A DNA stretch of 64,000 nt from Bufo bufo (lineage: Eukaryota > Chordata > Amphibia > Anura > Bufonidae). The DNA lies in contig NC_053392.1 of NCBI RefSeq assembly GCF_905171765.1, forward strand, positions 339,233,010 through 339,297,009, given 5' to 3'. The first letter of the stretch is position 1. The number at the start of each line of letters is the position of its first letter. Both the position numbers and the translations under genes were made by a program. Shown here piece after piece: positions 21,830 through 33,600 of the stretch. The notes under the pieces are model-generated. The model was not told the DNA's origin and made no database searches. It saw nothing but the letters and a program-made list of their open reading frames with translations.

Positions 21830-22404
21830 TGTGTATGGTAAAGTCCTGGAAGGGGTGTATATCCCACCCAGGTTCCTCAACTGAGTGAGGTATATGATAT
21901 CCAGAAAGTTAAAATGGTCTCAGCAATGTATAGGTTGCTGAGACAGTTTTGTTAAGTTTGAGCTGGATTTTATTGGACTGGGGAAGGTAGGCTTGGTAGA
22001 GGGACCTCCCCAGTCCACCCTATTCCAGGGCAGGTTTTCCCCTAGCCTAAGGGGAAATAAAGCACAGTCCAGGCTGTCAGTCTGGGGAGAGTGATGCCTG
22101 GAGAAAGTCTGGGAAGCTGGCTGCCCTACGGACTAGAGAAGCCGATTTCTCTGTGTGACCTGTGTTCAATAGGTGAGCTAGGATCATCACTGTATTAGCC
22201 AGAGCCCAGACGGGCAGGTATTTTGGTTTGGTTTTTTTTGTTTTGTTTTTTGTGTTGGACCTTCACCTTACCCAGTGAGCTATAACTGGGGTTTGCCTGT
22301 ATTGCCAGAGTGTAATGAAAAATAAAGCATAATTTGGACTTTAACCCTGTGGTCTGCAAGAGAATCTGTCAGCGCCGCCCTGCTTGAGAGAGCAATCCCT
22401 TACA
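21830..22404 (+). mobile_element. Possible solo LTR
   Basis: A roughly 575-bp unit begins TGTGTATGG and ends CCCTTACA, with a GC-richer interior, two AATAAA signals (near 22055 and 22320) and a T/G-rich tract, all usual in retrotransposon LTRs. It interrupts the 3' part of the LINE. I could not find a clear 5-bp target duplication, so the borders are uncertain. Confidence 0.4.
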
Positions 22405-22470
22405 CTGTTATCTCTGTTTATGTACAAAAAATTGAGAAAATCAATAAAAACGATTTGATAAAAAAAAATC

Positions 22471-22662
22471 TAAATTAAACTTGACATACATTGTGATGTA
22501 TAGTTGTATGTACCACAAGCCCCTAAAAGATTATTTAAATGGTTATTCCTCTAATCAACCACTTAATTAGCAGGGTATTACAATTACTTGGTAGTATGGT
22601 GCTTATTATTTTTCTTATTTGCTTTCTCTTTTTTACTTATTGCTTTCTGTTGACTTGAACAG
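22471..22662 (+). other. rpf2: Intron end with splice acceptor
   Basis: A unique-looking AT-rich stretch ends in a pyrimidine tract (TTGCTTTCTCTTTTTTACTT) and GAACAG, the acceptor for the exon at 22663. Confidence 0.7.
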
Positions 22663-22807
22663 GGTACTGTTGAAGAAGTCTGGGTGCAGAACACCCAGAA
22701 TAGAGCTAGAAGAAATGGGACCTTCTTTTGATTTTGTGATGAGGAGGACACATCTGGCTTCTGATGACCTCTACAAACTGGCTCTGAAACGTCCTAAAGC
22801 CCTTCAG
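22663..22807 (+). CDS. rpf2: rpf2 penultimate coding exon
   Basis: These 145 bases start with the last base of the split lysine codon and then encode 48 residues, beginning VLLKKSGCRTPRIELEEMGP and including MRRTHLASDDLYKLALKRP. This is a highly conserved block at the end of the RPF2 Brix domain and the start of its tail. The acceptor is GAACAG (22657-22662) and the donor is GTACTG (22808), a weaker donor than usual. The last codon (CAG) ends at the junction, so the following exon begins in phase 0. The intron before it is 16.2 kb and full of transposons; the one after is 4.3 kb. There are no disabling changes. Confidence 0.95.
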
Positions 22808-22899
22808 GTACTGCATACCCAACTTTTCTTATTAAAAGCCAATTCAAATTGTGTTAGTACAAGAAGTTATCTTTTCCCTCACTGAAAGGAAAAATAAAT

Positions 22900-23253
22900 A
22901 AAGGGGTTATCAAAGAGTATAAAGTGTCACTCCATGTGCCGGACCCCCTACATGGAATATACTTACCCCACTCCCTCCGCCGCTTCTGCTCGTGCACAGA
23001 TGAAAACATACGGTGTCGGGGGAGCAGCCAATGGCAGGCAGGGACGAGCCTCCCTAGCGTCACCCGCGATGCTAGGGGAGGCTTGTTCCTGCCTGTCATT
23101 GGCTGCTTCCACTTGACACCAGAAGTTTTTATCCATGCATGGAGAGAAGCAGCGGCGGTGGGGACCAGGAGTACCACGGGGAGCGGGGTAAGTATATTTC
23201 ATGTGGGGGGCCCGGCACATGGGGGACACTTTATACTCTTGGTTAACCCCTTT
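22900..23253. repeat. Palindromic MITE in the last rpf2 intron
   Basis: The left arm AAAGGGGTTATCAAAGAGTA mirrors the right arm CTCTTGGTTAACCCCTTT. Both arms contain the inverse pairs GTGTCACTCCATGTGCCGG / CCGGCACATGGGGGACAC and CAGCCAATGGCAGGCAGG / CCTGCCTGTCATTGGCTG. It starts only about 90 bases after the exon and has no coding potential. Confidence 0.75.
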
Positions 23254-23452
23254 AAAGCCTCAAGCTCCTTTTATTCATTTAACCCTCCTACTGATTACCC
23301 ATGAGATGGATTGATTCAAACTGAACTGGACAACACTATTTTGAACAATTTCAGCTTGGGCTTCGTAGCCGCAAAGGAGGGTCTACTCTGGGAGTTGTAT
23401 CTCAGGCTAGAATACAGTTTGGTTTTGTTTTAAAGCCAGGAATCTTTGCTTT

Positions 23453-23741
23453 AAGCCTCATGCACAGACCGTCGTTGTGGTCTACATCAGAGCCGCATTT
23501 TTTGCGGCTCGGGTGCGGACCAATTCACTTCAATGGGGCCGCAAAAGATGCGGACAGCACACGGAGTGCTGTCCGCATCCGTTGCTCCGTTCCGTGGCCC
23601 CGCAAAGAATAGGCATTTCTACAATGGGCCGCCCATTCCGTTACACAAATAGCGGAAGGCACACTGGCGGCTTCTGTTTTTTGCGGATCCACGGTTTGTG
23701 GACCGCAAAAAAAACGATACGGTCGTGTGCATGCGGCCTTA
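23453..23741. repeat. Hairpin MITE (AAGCCTCATGCAC ends)
   Basis: The ends AAGCCTCATGCACAGACCGT and ACGGTCGTGTGCATGCGGCC are inverse. The centre holds a perfect stem, GCGGACAGCACACGGAG / TGCTGTCCGC. Confidence 0.7.
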
Positions 23742-24584
23742 AAATGAGACCTGAATCAAGCCTATAGCAGCAGAACAGGTTGAAATGAGAGCTGCATATG
23801 TTGTATTTGGAGCTCTCACTTCAGCCTGTGTAGAGAAGAATGGAGAAAGAGGAAGCTCATCCTCCTGTACCTGTATGAGTTTAGCTCATTCCAGGAAAGG
23901 GGCGATATGGACTCTTCATGTTATCCCCTCCTATCAGTCTGAGCATAAATTATCTCTGGTTGTCAGGTATGGCAAGGAGGATATATATATTTTTGTGAGC
24001 AGATGAGCAGTTGCATATCAGTTAGCAACCTCTGTCTAATTAGCTGTTTAACCCAATAGATGCTGTGGTCAGTTTTGACCATGGCACCCAATTGGTTTTA
24101 CGGGGAAAAAATAAACTCTTCTCCCATACGCAATGTAGTATTAAAAAAAAAAATGCTGCATCTGTACTATAAACTTAATATATAATTATCAGTTAAAGGC
24201 AATCACAAATGGCACTTATAGTGAAACTATAAGTTGTCCCACAAGAACAAGCCCTCAGCCACTTACAATGATGAAAAGTAAAAATCTCATCGTTCTTGGA
24301 ATGCGATGATGCAATAACAAATTATTTTGTAATAGTGTTGTGCAAGTAGTGGAATGTAATTAAACTATTTAAATGTGTTATCAATCTTACTGGCCCACAG
24401 AATATAGTACTTCCATCATGTTAATTACACTGCACAGTGAATGCTTTAAAATAAGCCCCTCAAAGTCGACATTGTTGTTTCACGACAGACAAAAAATACA
24501 TTTTTATAAATTGCGTAGTCTGAAATGGTTCCTATAAAAACTACAACTTATCCCACAAAATTCAAATTCTCATACAACTACATT
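23742..24584. other. Intron sequence, no recognised element
   Basis: AT-rich sequence without a recognisable family or coding signal. Short open frames here lack any similarity I know. Confidence 0.4.
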
Positions 24585-25480
24585 AAGGCCCCTTTCACAC
24601 GGGCGAGTATTCCGCACGGATACGATGCGTGAGGTGAACGCATTGCACCCGCACTGAATACCGACCCATTCATTTCTATGGGGCTGTTCAGATGAGCGGT
24701 GATTTTCACACATCACTTATGCGTTGCGTGAAAATCGCAGCATGCTCTATATTCTGCGTTTTTCACGCAACGCAGGCCCCATAGAAGTGAATAGGGTTGC
24801 GTGAAAATCGCAAGCATCCGCAAGCAAGTGCAGATGCGGTGCGATTTTCACGCATGGTTGCTAGGTGACAGTCTATAAACTGTATTATTTTCCCTTTATA
24901 ACATGGTTATAAGGGAAAATAATAGCATTCTGAATACAGAATGCATAGTAGGTGATCAATTGAGGGTTAAAAAATAAATAAATTAACTCACCTTCTCTTG
25001 TTCGCGTAGCTCCCGTCTCTTCTTTACTTCTCAAAAGATGAACTATCGGCTAAAGGACCTTTGGTGACGTCAGATCACATGCTCCAATCACATGGTGCAT
25101 CACCGTGGTGATGTACCATGTGATTGGAGCATGTGATCTGACGTCACCAAAGGTCCTTTAGCCGATAGTTCATCTTTTGAGAAGTAAAGAAGAGACGGGA
25201 GCTACGCGAACAAGAGGAGAAGGTGAGTTAATTTTTTTTTTTTTTTTCCCTCAATTGATCACCTAGTATGCATTCTGTATTCAGAATGCTATTATTTTCC
25301 CTTTATAACCATGTTATAAGGGAAAATAATAAAATCTAAACAACACCTAACCCAAGCCCGAACTTCTGTGAAGAAGTTCGGGTTTGGGTATCAAACATGC
25401 GTGATTTTTCTCACGCGAGTGCAAAACGCATTACAATGTTTTGCACTCGCGTGGAAAAATCGCGGGTGTTCCCGCAACGC
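24585..25480. repeat. 1-kb palindromic MITE, copy 2 of 4
   Basis: The left end AAGGCCCCTTTCACACGGGC is intact; the right end stops at CGCGGGTGTTCCCGCAACGC, so the last ~20 bases are missing. The shared module TTATAACATGGTTATAAGGG occurs in each arm. The inner arms (about 24990-25210) are almost exact mirrors, for example GCTCCAATCACATGGTGCAT, and the octamer TGACGTCA occurs in both arms (25065-25072 and 25139-25146). Confidence 0.85.
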
Positions 25481-27150
25481 AAAACACACGTTTGGGCTGG
25501 CACCATGCCAGAGGAAGCACATTATGGGTAATGACTAAGTTGTTTGAATATTATTGCACTTCGCACTTTATTATGATCTTACTTATATGGACTGTCACCC
25601 TTTGTGTCTTTCTCTTGTGGATGCCCACTTTTCCCTGCACTTAGTTTCATGTATGTATTAGACCTTTTATATTGTGTTAATAAACTTTATTCATATATAT
25701 GCGGTCTGGTAATATACAAAATATGTAGAAAAAAATCCATTATATAAAGAAAAAAGTGCAAATACATAAATCGGTGCTATTGTAAAATAAGATTATACAT
25801 TTTTTTTAAGCTGGTAGGAAAGAAACTACCCCGCTGGAACTAGGGTTGTTTCGGGTATCGAATTTTCGATACCCAAACAATACTTTTATGCCAGTATCGA
25901 TTCGGTATCAGGATGTTCATATTTTTTTTTTTATACTAACTAGACCCTCCCTCCTATGACGCGGCCGCGCTGAGCTCAATAAAGTGAGTCAGCTCTGAAG
26001 CTGCCCGCACCACTGCCACCAATGAATGTGCCGCTATTATTTAAATCAGGAGGCGGGGCGGGGGAGGGAATACACTGCTGCGCCGTCTGAGCTAGTGAGC
26101 TCGGCGAACGGCTGCAGCCTCCTCCTCCCCAGAGTCAAACAACCAGCATAGCAGGTGCCTGGCCACTGCGCCACCAATGATAATTGACCTTTAATACAAA
26201 TGCAGGAGGCAGGTGCCAGTGGTACCCGCCTCTTGTATCTGTATTAAAGGTTAATTATCATTGGTGGCGCAGTGCACCCCCACCCCAATATTAAAGGTAC
26301 TGGTGGCAGTGGCCACAGGGTCCCCTCTTCATTGGTGGCAGTGGCAGCTTGTGATCAGAGCCCCAGCACTGTAATCCTGGGGCTCCGATCGGTTAGCATG
26401 GCAGCCAGGACGCTACTGAAGCCCTGGCTGCCATAGTAAGCTCCCTGCTGCTGTGTGCACTATGCACAGGGCAGCAGGGAGAGTGTGAAGTCCCATTCAC
26501 CCTAATAGAGATCTATTAGGGTGAATATGACAAGGAATTAAAAGATCTAACACCTAAGGGCAATAGTTATTAAATAAAAAAAAGTTTTAAAAAAAACACC
26601 AAATTATGAAGTATAAATCGCCCCCTTTCCCAATTTTACATGTAAAATATATAAACAAATTTCATATCGCCACGTCTAAAAAGTCCAAACTATTAAAATA
26701 TAAAAAAAAACTCCTATGCAGTGAACGCCATAACAGAAAAAATAAAGAAATAAAAACCGCACTAGTTGCTATTTTTTAGTCACCTTGCCCCTAATAGGTT
26801 TTGATCGTTGGGACTCTAACTAATGAGACCCCAGTTGATGAAATGAGGAGATGGAAGCAGTCAATCATTGTGTATCCTCTCTACTCACTAGCTGTGAGAA
26901 GAGTGGCTCAGAGACTATTGAGACCATCTGCAGCTACCGAAGGGAGACCACCCTTGCCAGAGAGCTTCTTTCTCCTCATTTCAGTAATTAATAGAAGTCT
27001 CAGCGCTAGGACCCCCATCATTCAAATCCTTTGGTATGTCTGACATATCAAAAGTTTTGGAAAACAGTTACTCTTTATTGAAACAGTTTTACTAAGCCTG
27101 CCATTGCTCTCTGCTCAGTATTTACTGATGATTTGCTCTGTTCTAAATAG
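25481..27150 (+). other. rpf2: Intron remainder with repeat debris and acceptor
   Basis: It includes an interspersed repeat with TTCGGGTATCGAATTTTCGA (about 25850-25940), a palindrome at 26161-26275 (GCCACCAATGATAATTGACC mirrored by GGTTAATTATCATTGGTGGC), a short perfect palindrome at 26491-26526 around AGATCT, and an AT-rich repeat at 26560-26790. It ends in CTAAATAG, the acceptor for the last exon. Confidence 0.5.
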
Positions 27151-27333
27151 GCAAAGAAGAAGAAGAACATATCTCATAACACATTTGGTACACAGTTTGG
27201 CAGAATCCATATGCAGAAACAGGATCTGAGTAAGTTGCAAACTCGTAAAGTCAAGGCACTAAAGAAAAGACCAGCAAAGAAAATGTCTGCAGCAAATGAA
27301 GACAACAGCCCAAAGAAAAGCAAGACTGAGTGA
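27151..27333 (+). CDS. rpf2: rpf2 terminal coding exon
   Basis: These 183 bases encode the last 60 residues, beginning AKKKKNISHNTFGTQFGRIH and continuing MQKQDLSKLQTRKVKALKKR, then a stop at 27331-27333. The sequence matches the conserved lysine-rich RPF2 C-terminal tail, with the motif FGRIHMQKQDLSKLQTRK; the basic tail follows the Brix fold. Phase and alignment to the preceding exon (ending KALQ) are exact. The three visible exons together give about 142 residues, roughly the C-terminal half of a protein of about 300. The final residues are rich in lysine and serine and are less conserved across vertebrates. Confidence 0.95.
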   Translation, partial: AKKKKNISHNTFGTQFGRIHMQKQDLSKLQTRKVKALKKRPAKKMSAANEDNSPKKSKTE

Positions 27334-27645
27334 CACCGTAAACAGAAATCATAAAGCATTTCACCATGTATCAGGACTCTAACTGAAGCACAAGCTTCAG
27401 TGCAGCTTAAACTATCAAGGTTGTTTAGGCTGATTATAGGACTCTGGTCCCCTTTGCAGGATTTCAGTAAACAACTGGAGTAGTTTATTTCATGTTTTAT
27501 ATATTCCTTTTCTTTTCCCATTGGAACACTTTATATACACATAACATTTGTCTCTATGCCTAATATATGTATGAGAAGTTGTGCTGCTTTGTACAAAATG
27601 TTCCGTTATGCATTGTGCAAATAAATCTGCCTGAAATCTAACACT
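27334..27645 (+). other. rpf2: rpf2 3' untranslated region
   Basis: Single-copy-looking sequence follows the stop codon. It contains an AATAAA at 27620-27625 in the context GTGCAAATAAATCTGCC, the best candidate for the cleavage signal, so the transcript probably ends near 27640. No repeat lies inside. Confidence 0.75.
27620..27625 (+). terminator. rpf2: Poly(A) signal AATAAA of rpf2
   Basis: A canonical hexamer 287 bases after the stop codon, followed by a GT-rich stretch (GAGGTCACTGTCTGGTC). It is inferred from position and sequence only. Confidence 0.7.
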
Positions 27646-28003
27646 AGAGGTCACTGTCTGGTCAGAAATTAGGTTCATTGTTATTACCTTTCATCCTTTT
27701 AACTAGGTACAGATCATAACCAAAATGAATTAATATTACAGAACATTTTGCAGCAAACTGCTTTAGCTTCTCTCCCTTTAGGTAGCATTTGGCCTGCATG
27801 CATGATATTCTCATCCTTGGTTGGGATCAGTTGGTGGAGGATCACTTTGTGGCAACAGACATGCTCTTTCAGCCTCTAACAGCGCTGGTGAGTTGGTTCT
27901 CTTTCATGGGAGATACCTCTTTGTATGTTTCCCATGGAGCATTGTCTAGAAGTCTCCATACCATGGAGTACTTCTAGTAAGTCCTCATACAGGACTGGTC
28001 TCT
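27646..28003. other. Intergenic, no recognised element
   Basis: No gene or repeat family is recognised. A 62-codon frame at 27789 has no conserved features. Confidence 0.4.
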
Positions 28004-28007
28004 TTAA

Positions 28008-28761
28008 AGGGCTTCTGTCACCCCCAAAACACATTTTTCATTTTTGGGCTTGTTAAAATCCTTATTGAACGACTATTCCCTATATAGGGCTCTTACCTTG
28101 GTCTGTGGCTTCGTTTCATTAAAAATCTATCTTTTAAAATATGCTAATGACTTCACTACCAGCAAGTAGGGCATCTACTTGCTGCTAGCCGCCGCATCCT
28201 CCTTTTAAAAAAATGTCCCCACCTCCTGTTGATTGACAAGGCCAGCGTGCGCTCTCCTCCTCTGTCTGGCTCTGTCAGCATTTCAAATCCTGCGCCTGTC
28301 TTCATTCAGGCGCTCTGAGAGAAGGACGCTCGCCTCCTCAGCACTCCCTCAGTGCGCCTGCGCCGATGACGTCACCGAAAGAGAATAAGTCATTGGCGCA
28401 GGCGCACTGAGGGAGTGCTGAGGAGGCGAGCGTCCTTCTCTGAGCGCCTGCGCCGAATGAAGACAGGCGCGGGATTTGAAATGCTGACAGGGCCAGCCGG
28501 AGGAGGAGAGCGCTCGCTGGCCCTGTCAATCACCAGGAGGATGGGGCGTTTTTTTAAAAGGAGGATGCGGCGGCTACCAGCAAGTAGACGCCCTACTTGC
28601 TGGTAGTGAAGTCATTTGCATATTTTAAAAGATTTTTTTATTTATTTTTATGAAACGAAGCCACAGACCAAGGTAAGAGCCCTATATAGGGAATAGTCGT
28701 TCAATAAGGATTTTAACAAGCCCAAAAATGAAAAATGTGTTTTGAGGGTGACCGAAGCCCT
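28008..28761. repeat. TTAA-flanked palindromic MITE
   Basis: TTAA at 28004-28007 is followed by AGGGCTTCTGTCACCC, and GGGTGACCGAAGCCCT is followed by TTAA at 28762-28765. The two halves mirror each other almost throughout, for example CCTATATAGGG, GCCTGCGCCGATGAC and CTACTTGCTGGTAGTGAAG. The TTAA duplications suggest piggyBac-type mobilisation. An octamer TGACGTCA is at 28367-28374. Confidence 0.8.
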
Positions 28762-28765
28762 TTAA

Positions 28766-29106
28766 GAAGATTCGGCACCCTGCCTAAGCCGCTTTCAAGG
28801 CATCGTACTGAGCCAGCCGGAATCCCACTCTGTACCGATGAGGGGCAAGCACCGCAAAACAGCTGTTTATGGATGGATATCTGGCTTGTATTCCCAAAGG
28901 TTGTTGAAGTCTTATCTTGAGTTGTAGGGAGCCACTTCCAGTAGGTGGTGCTGAGGGTTCATTGTCTTGGGAGATACTTCTTTGCACAGCCTCTAACATA
29001 CTTTTACAGTGGTTTTTACATTTGGTGCTGCCGAACCCAAAGTGCAAGTATCTTTTGCAATAGATGTGTATATGCTGCAGAATTAGACAACCCATTTTAA
29101 CATGTC
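28766..29106. other. Intergenic, probable interspersed repeat fragment
   Basis: The stretch around GAGGGGCAAGCACCGCAAAA and AGTAGGTGGTGCTGAGG looks like a SINE-like interspersed repeat, but I cannot name the family. It is non-coding. Confidence 0.35.
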
Positions 29107-29942
29107 ATTTCCCGGCGCCTCCACAACAGCGCTCACAGGAGGGTGTCCCCGCCCCCAGGACAGGAAACAACGTAAAAGCAGAAGATTTAAATGGCCTCCT
29201 CCCCCCTTACCTAATCAGTCGTTGTTTCCTGTCCTCGGGAATACGCGTGGAAGCCTCTCCTGGAGTGTCGGGAAAACTTTTTTGAAGAGATCGCCCAGCC
29301 TTGCCTCCTTCCGGGGGGGTCCTTCCCCATGTTCATGTGGGAGGACTGGAGCAGTAATCGGGTTCCCCGGAGACGCTTGGTCTCCCTTACCTGTTCCTGG
29401 GAGTAAGTCCTGCTTGCAGGCTTCCCCGGGCGCGCAGCAGTTTCTCTGGAGGAACTATCGCGGGATCCGGCGTGTGACGTCATCACGTGAGATTTTCCTT
29501 GGGCAAGAGAATCTCGCAAGTGGGCGGAGCTTCTGGCGGCACGGCGTTCAAATTATGGGGATATATTCAGATGTCCTCCTCGCTCTGCGCTGACAGCATG
29601 CTGGCCCCAGGAGACATGGAGACCGCCGAGAAGCCTGTGGATCCCTCTGCCTCAGCCCGGTAAGCCTCCTCCCTGAGGAGAGAGATGGTCACTGCCTGCA
29701 TTTTTTTCCTTTTGCTCCACTAACAGGGTGCTTTAATATTTTACTTATCTACCACCGGTGATGGGTCTTGGCCTCCTTAAAAGTGCTAGCCCAATTGAGT
29801 GTAACCCTTCTTGATTTTAGGCCAGAGAGATCTCAATCCCAAAGCCGACCAGTGGAGACTTAACGTGCAAAAAATGCGCCATATGCAGGAAGGCCCTCTC
29901 CTCTAAGTCTAAAAAACGCTGTGACCCAAATGCACAGGGAAG

Positions 29943-30210
29943 ATGGTTACTGATGAATCCCCGTCCTTCCTCGAAACTATGAGGTCCATGATAAAAGAGG
30001 AAGTTAGTGCTGCCGTGGACTCAAGAATGCCCCCATCTCCAAGGTCATCTACCTCGCAGAGATCCCTGGCCTCTGATACGGCCTTTGACTTAGACGAAGG
30101 GGAATTATTCTCCGAATCCGACGACTCCTCTGATGATGGCTCGGGAAAACTTCTATTTCTACCAGAGGAGACGGACGGGCTCTTAAAAATTATTAGAGCA
30201 ACCATGAATA
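29943..30210 (+). pseudogene. DIRS C gag, N-terminal part
   Basis: An open frame from the ATG at 29943 (MVTDESPSFLETMRSMIKEE) includes a strongly acidic serine/aspartate stretch (LDEGELFSESDDSSDDG) and ends in LLKIIRATMNN, where the L1 has inserted. In-frame sequence continues after the L1 at about 36090 (NIKEVKEPHSTVYRI). Upstream (29850-29942) gag-like sequence continues in another frame. The protein would be the structural gag of the element; the 5.9-kb insertion inactivates it. Confidence 0.7.
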
Positions 30211-30699
30211 ATTAAAAAAAAAAAATTTAAAACAATTTTTATTTTGGAAGATTGAGCAGATTACATCGTATACAGCAGATACAATACTCCTATACACATA
30301 GATGGATAAATGACAGTCAATTCACCAGGGTACATAACATGAAGTATATATTCTATTCATTGTCATAGATAAGTGAAATCAGCGCTATGAGCTGGTTATA
30401 CTTCCAAATTCTTTTTTTTTTTTTTTTTTTTAAATATAGCCCCAACCATTCCCACCCACCCCCCAACTTTTTCCAACGAATGTCATATCAGAATTTACAC
30501 ACACCTTCAGGTACACGAACCCCACCTACAGTTGTCATATATATCAGACCTCGGCTATTCGCCCCTTTGTTCTCTTCCTATCTTGCATGTCAATGCATCT
30601 CTAAGCTTCCCAACGTCCCCGTCACTTTCTCCTCCATATACCATTTAGTATCTATGAAAGGCGTCGTCACTTTTTTTTTTTGTAGGAGTTAATGAGTGC

Positions 30700-33600
30700 A
30701 TAATAAACTCTTTCCACTTATCGAAAAAGCGTTTTGCTGATTGTTCTTTTCTACCTCCAACCTATCCAAGTACATAATATATTTAATTGTTCCCACCGCT
30801 TCATGCAATGTGGGAACAGTGGGATATATCCAGTGTCTAAGTATGGTCTTTTTCACCGCCAAGAGGAATAAGTGTATTCCTTTAATTTTAGTGGAATGAG
30901 ATATTTCTCATTTTCCTCCTACTGGAATATAATGAAAAATACAGTGTATAGGTGGAAATTGGGGTTTTATCCCCCATACTTGCTGAATATATTCAATAAT
31001 GTCTTCCCATAGTGATTTCAGACTAGGGCAGTTCCATAGGCCATGTAACAAATTAGCTCTCTGCCGTAAACATTTAGGACACCATCAAGTAGTGTGCCGG
31101 AGCATTCCTATAAATCAAATGCATATGTTGCTTTATGCAAAATCCTATAATGCATTTCCCTCCATGTTTCGCAGGCTATCGCCTGCCGAACCCTTTCCAT
31201 CCCTTCTCTCAATTTAGGTGTCACCGATTCCTCTTCCAATTCCTCCTCCCACCTCTTATATACAGTGTCGCCCAATGGGGTAGATAAAATGTTTTGCACT
31301 TTTTTATAGAGGCCAGGCAATGAAAAGTCTTGAGTTCCTACCAAAGCTTCGAACCAAATCAGCCTTTCAGGCTCACCCAATCTTGCAGACTGAGCCACAC
31401 AGTAGGAATGTACCTGCTTATATGGTAAGAAATGGGAGGCAGGAATCTGGTATTTGGATTGGACGTCAGGCCACGTGAGGAGTTCAGTACCCTCATCGTT
31501 TAGCAAGTGCTTTACTGTGAATATTCCCTTACCCCTCCATAACTGGAACAGGCGAGATTGTCTGCCTTCTGGAAAGGCTGGGAGGGTCCACAGTGGCATA
31601 TAAGAAGTGATATACATAGGTAATTTATACATTTTACATAAACTTCTCCAAGCAGCTAAAGTATCTTTTAAAACCACATAATGCTTAAGCGGTGTAGGGA
31701 GATCTCTCACCTTAGTGTGCAATATTGCCACTAAGTCCCAAGGGGCCGCTAGTTCGTTTTCTAAAGGAGTATTAGAGAAATGTTATGTTCCTCTCAGCCA
31801 ATCTCTAGCATGCCTAAACAAAGAAGCTAAGTTATACCTTCTAATGGACGGTAATTGAAGTCCTCCCTCCCATTTTGTGAGGCAAAGTTTGTTATATGCG
31901 ATCCAAGGGCGCTTTCCTTGCCATAGAAAACGTACAAATGCCCTCTGAAGCCTGGTGATGTCTGTGCGTTATCAGAAGAGGTATAGTCTGGATGGGGTAG
32001 AGTAATCTTGCGAAGCTCACCATCTTCAGAAGGTGAGCCCTGCCGAAAAGTGACAGGGGTAATTTAGACCACTTATCCAATTCCACCTATATTTTCCTGA
32101 TTAAGGGATAAAAATTTAGCTTCTATAAGGAGGACGGGTGTCTGCCAATTTTAATACCTAAATAAGTTAAATAGTGTGGTACCACCTCTACTCTGCATAA
32201 CTCCTGTTGGGGTGGGGACTGACGCCCATGATTGGTCAAATAAAGTAATTGGCTCTTGCTTACATTTATTTTATAGCCAGTTGTCGCTCCAAAATACTCT
32301 AGTGTATCTAGGATCCTTCGGAGATGTAGATTCGGAGAGTCTGTAAATATTAGTATGTCATCAGCGAAACAGACAAGTTTCAGTTCTCTCCTCCCAATCC
32401 GGATCCCCGAGAAAGTATCCGACTGGACCAGGTATTGGACAAGTGGCTCTAGGGCTAGGTTGAAAAGGAGAGGGGACGAAGGGCAGCCCTGCCTCGTGCC
32501 CCGGCCAAGCCGGAAAGGTCTCTACAGAAAGCTCGGTGTACTGACCTGCGCCTGCGGATTTTTATAGATATTCGCCAGCAGGGACCTAAAGGGGCCCTCT
32601 ATCCCAAAGGCTTCCAGGGTCCTCCATAACCATTTCCAATTCACAGTATCGAAAGCCTTTTCCGCGTCGACAGACAACAAGGCAGGGCCGCCCCCCCTCC
32701 CTGTGGTTATTGTGCTGGGTATAGTCTTGTGCTACCAATACCGATCTAATATTTGCCACTGCAGCCCTTCCCTTTATGAACCCCACTTGGTGGGTTCCTA
32801 TGAGGTTTGGCATATACTGTGCCAATCTATTGGTCAGTAATTTAGTCAGTATCTTAAGGTCTTGGTTGATCAACGAGATTGGGCTGTATGAAGTTGGCTG
32901 TTCAGTTTCTTTACCCGGTTTGGGGATGAGTTTAATGTGTGCCATGTTACGCGATGGCATAATGTCCTGGCCTCCCAGGCAGCTATTAAACAGTGCCGTT
33001 AATGAGGGAGCAACCTCTTCCAACACACTTTTATAAAAATCCGCTCCATATCCATCTGGGCCTGGCGCTTTCCCGTTTTTTAATGACTTTATAGTGGTTT
33101 TGACTTCCTCCTCTGTGATCTGCTTATTAAGATGCGAGCGCATTTCTTACGTGAGACGCGGAAGTAAGGTCTTTGATAGGAGTTCCTCGGCCTTTTCATG
33201 ATCATAATCAGTCTGGCTGTATAGAGTAGCATAAAACTGCCCAAAGCAGTCTACTATTTCCTTCGGATCTATAATCCTATCTCCCGAAGCATTCACGATT
33301 CGCCTGATATTTGAGCTGGGTGCATATGGTTTGGCCAGGTTCGCTAACATCCTCCCTGCCTTATTGCCAAATTTAAACAAGTGTGCCGTCTTATGGTCCA
33401 TAAACAGTTTTGTTTTCTGCTCAAGATAATAATCATAGTTATGTTTAGCAGTAACCCATTGAGTCTTATGTAGCTCAGTCGGGTTTGCCAAGAAAGTGGT
33501 GTACCTGTTACCTACTTCGTCTGTAGCTGCATTTAGACTTTGGGTCAGTTTTTTCTTTTCTGCCGTAATGTACAAGATGATACGTCCCCTAATAACCGCA

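Larger units (their letters stand above)
20280..22470 (+). mobile_element. L1-clade LINE 3' region, interrupted
   Basis: The + strand from about 20295 reads ETLKSFEQLKEEFSL and YFYQYLQLCHTLA, then FWECLRHFLA near 20730 with frame changes. This is the C-terminal part of an L1-type ORF2 including the cysteine/histidine region (CPKCVIPETHTIHIFWE). The 3' end is probably the A-rich tail near 22440-22470 (GATTTGATAAAAAAAA). The 3' untranslated part contains an inverted duplication (21082-21492) and probably an LTR insertion. It is the only LINE in the window on the + strand. Confidence 0.65.

Noticed and set aside
22924..23304. 126-codon frame just after an rpf2 exon
   Set aside because: It reads across the palindromic MITE; open frames appear on both strands, as expected of GC-rich inverted repeats.
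27789..27977. 62-codon frame with an acceptor-like CCTTTAG before it
   Set aside because: It lies after the rpf2 poly(A) signal, has no conserved feature and no convincing donor.
29102..29593. 163-codon frame at the left end of DIRS C
   Set aside because: It covers the terminal inverted repeat and leader of the element; no gag motif.
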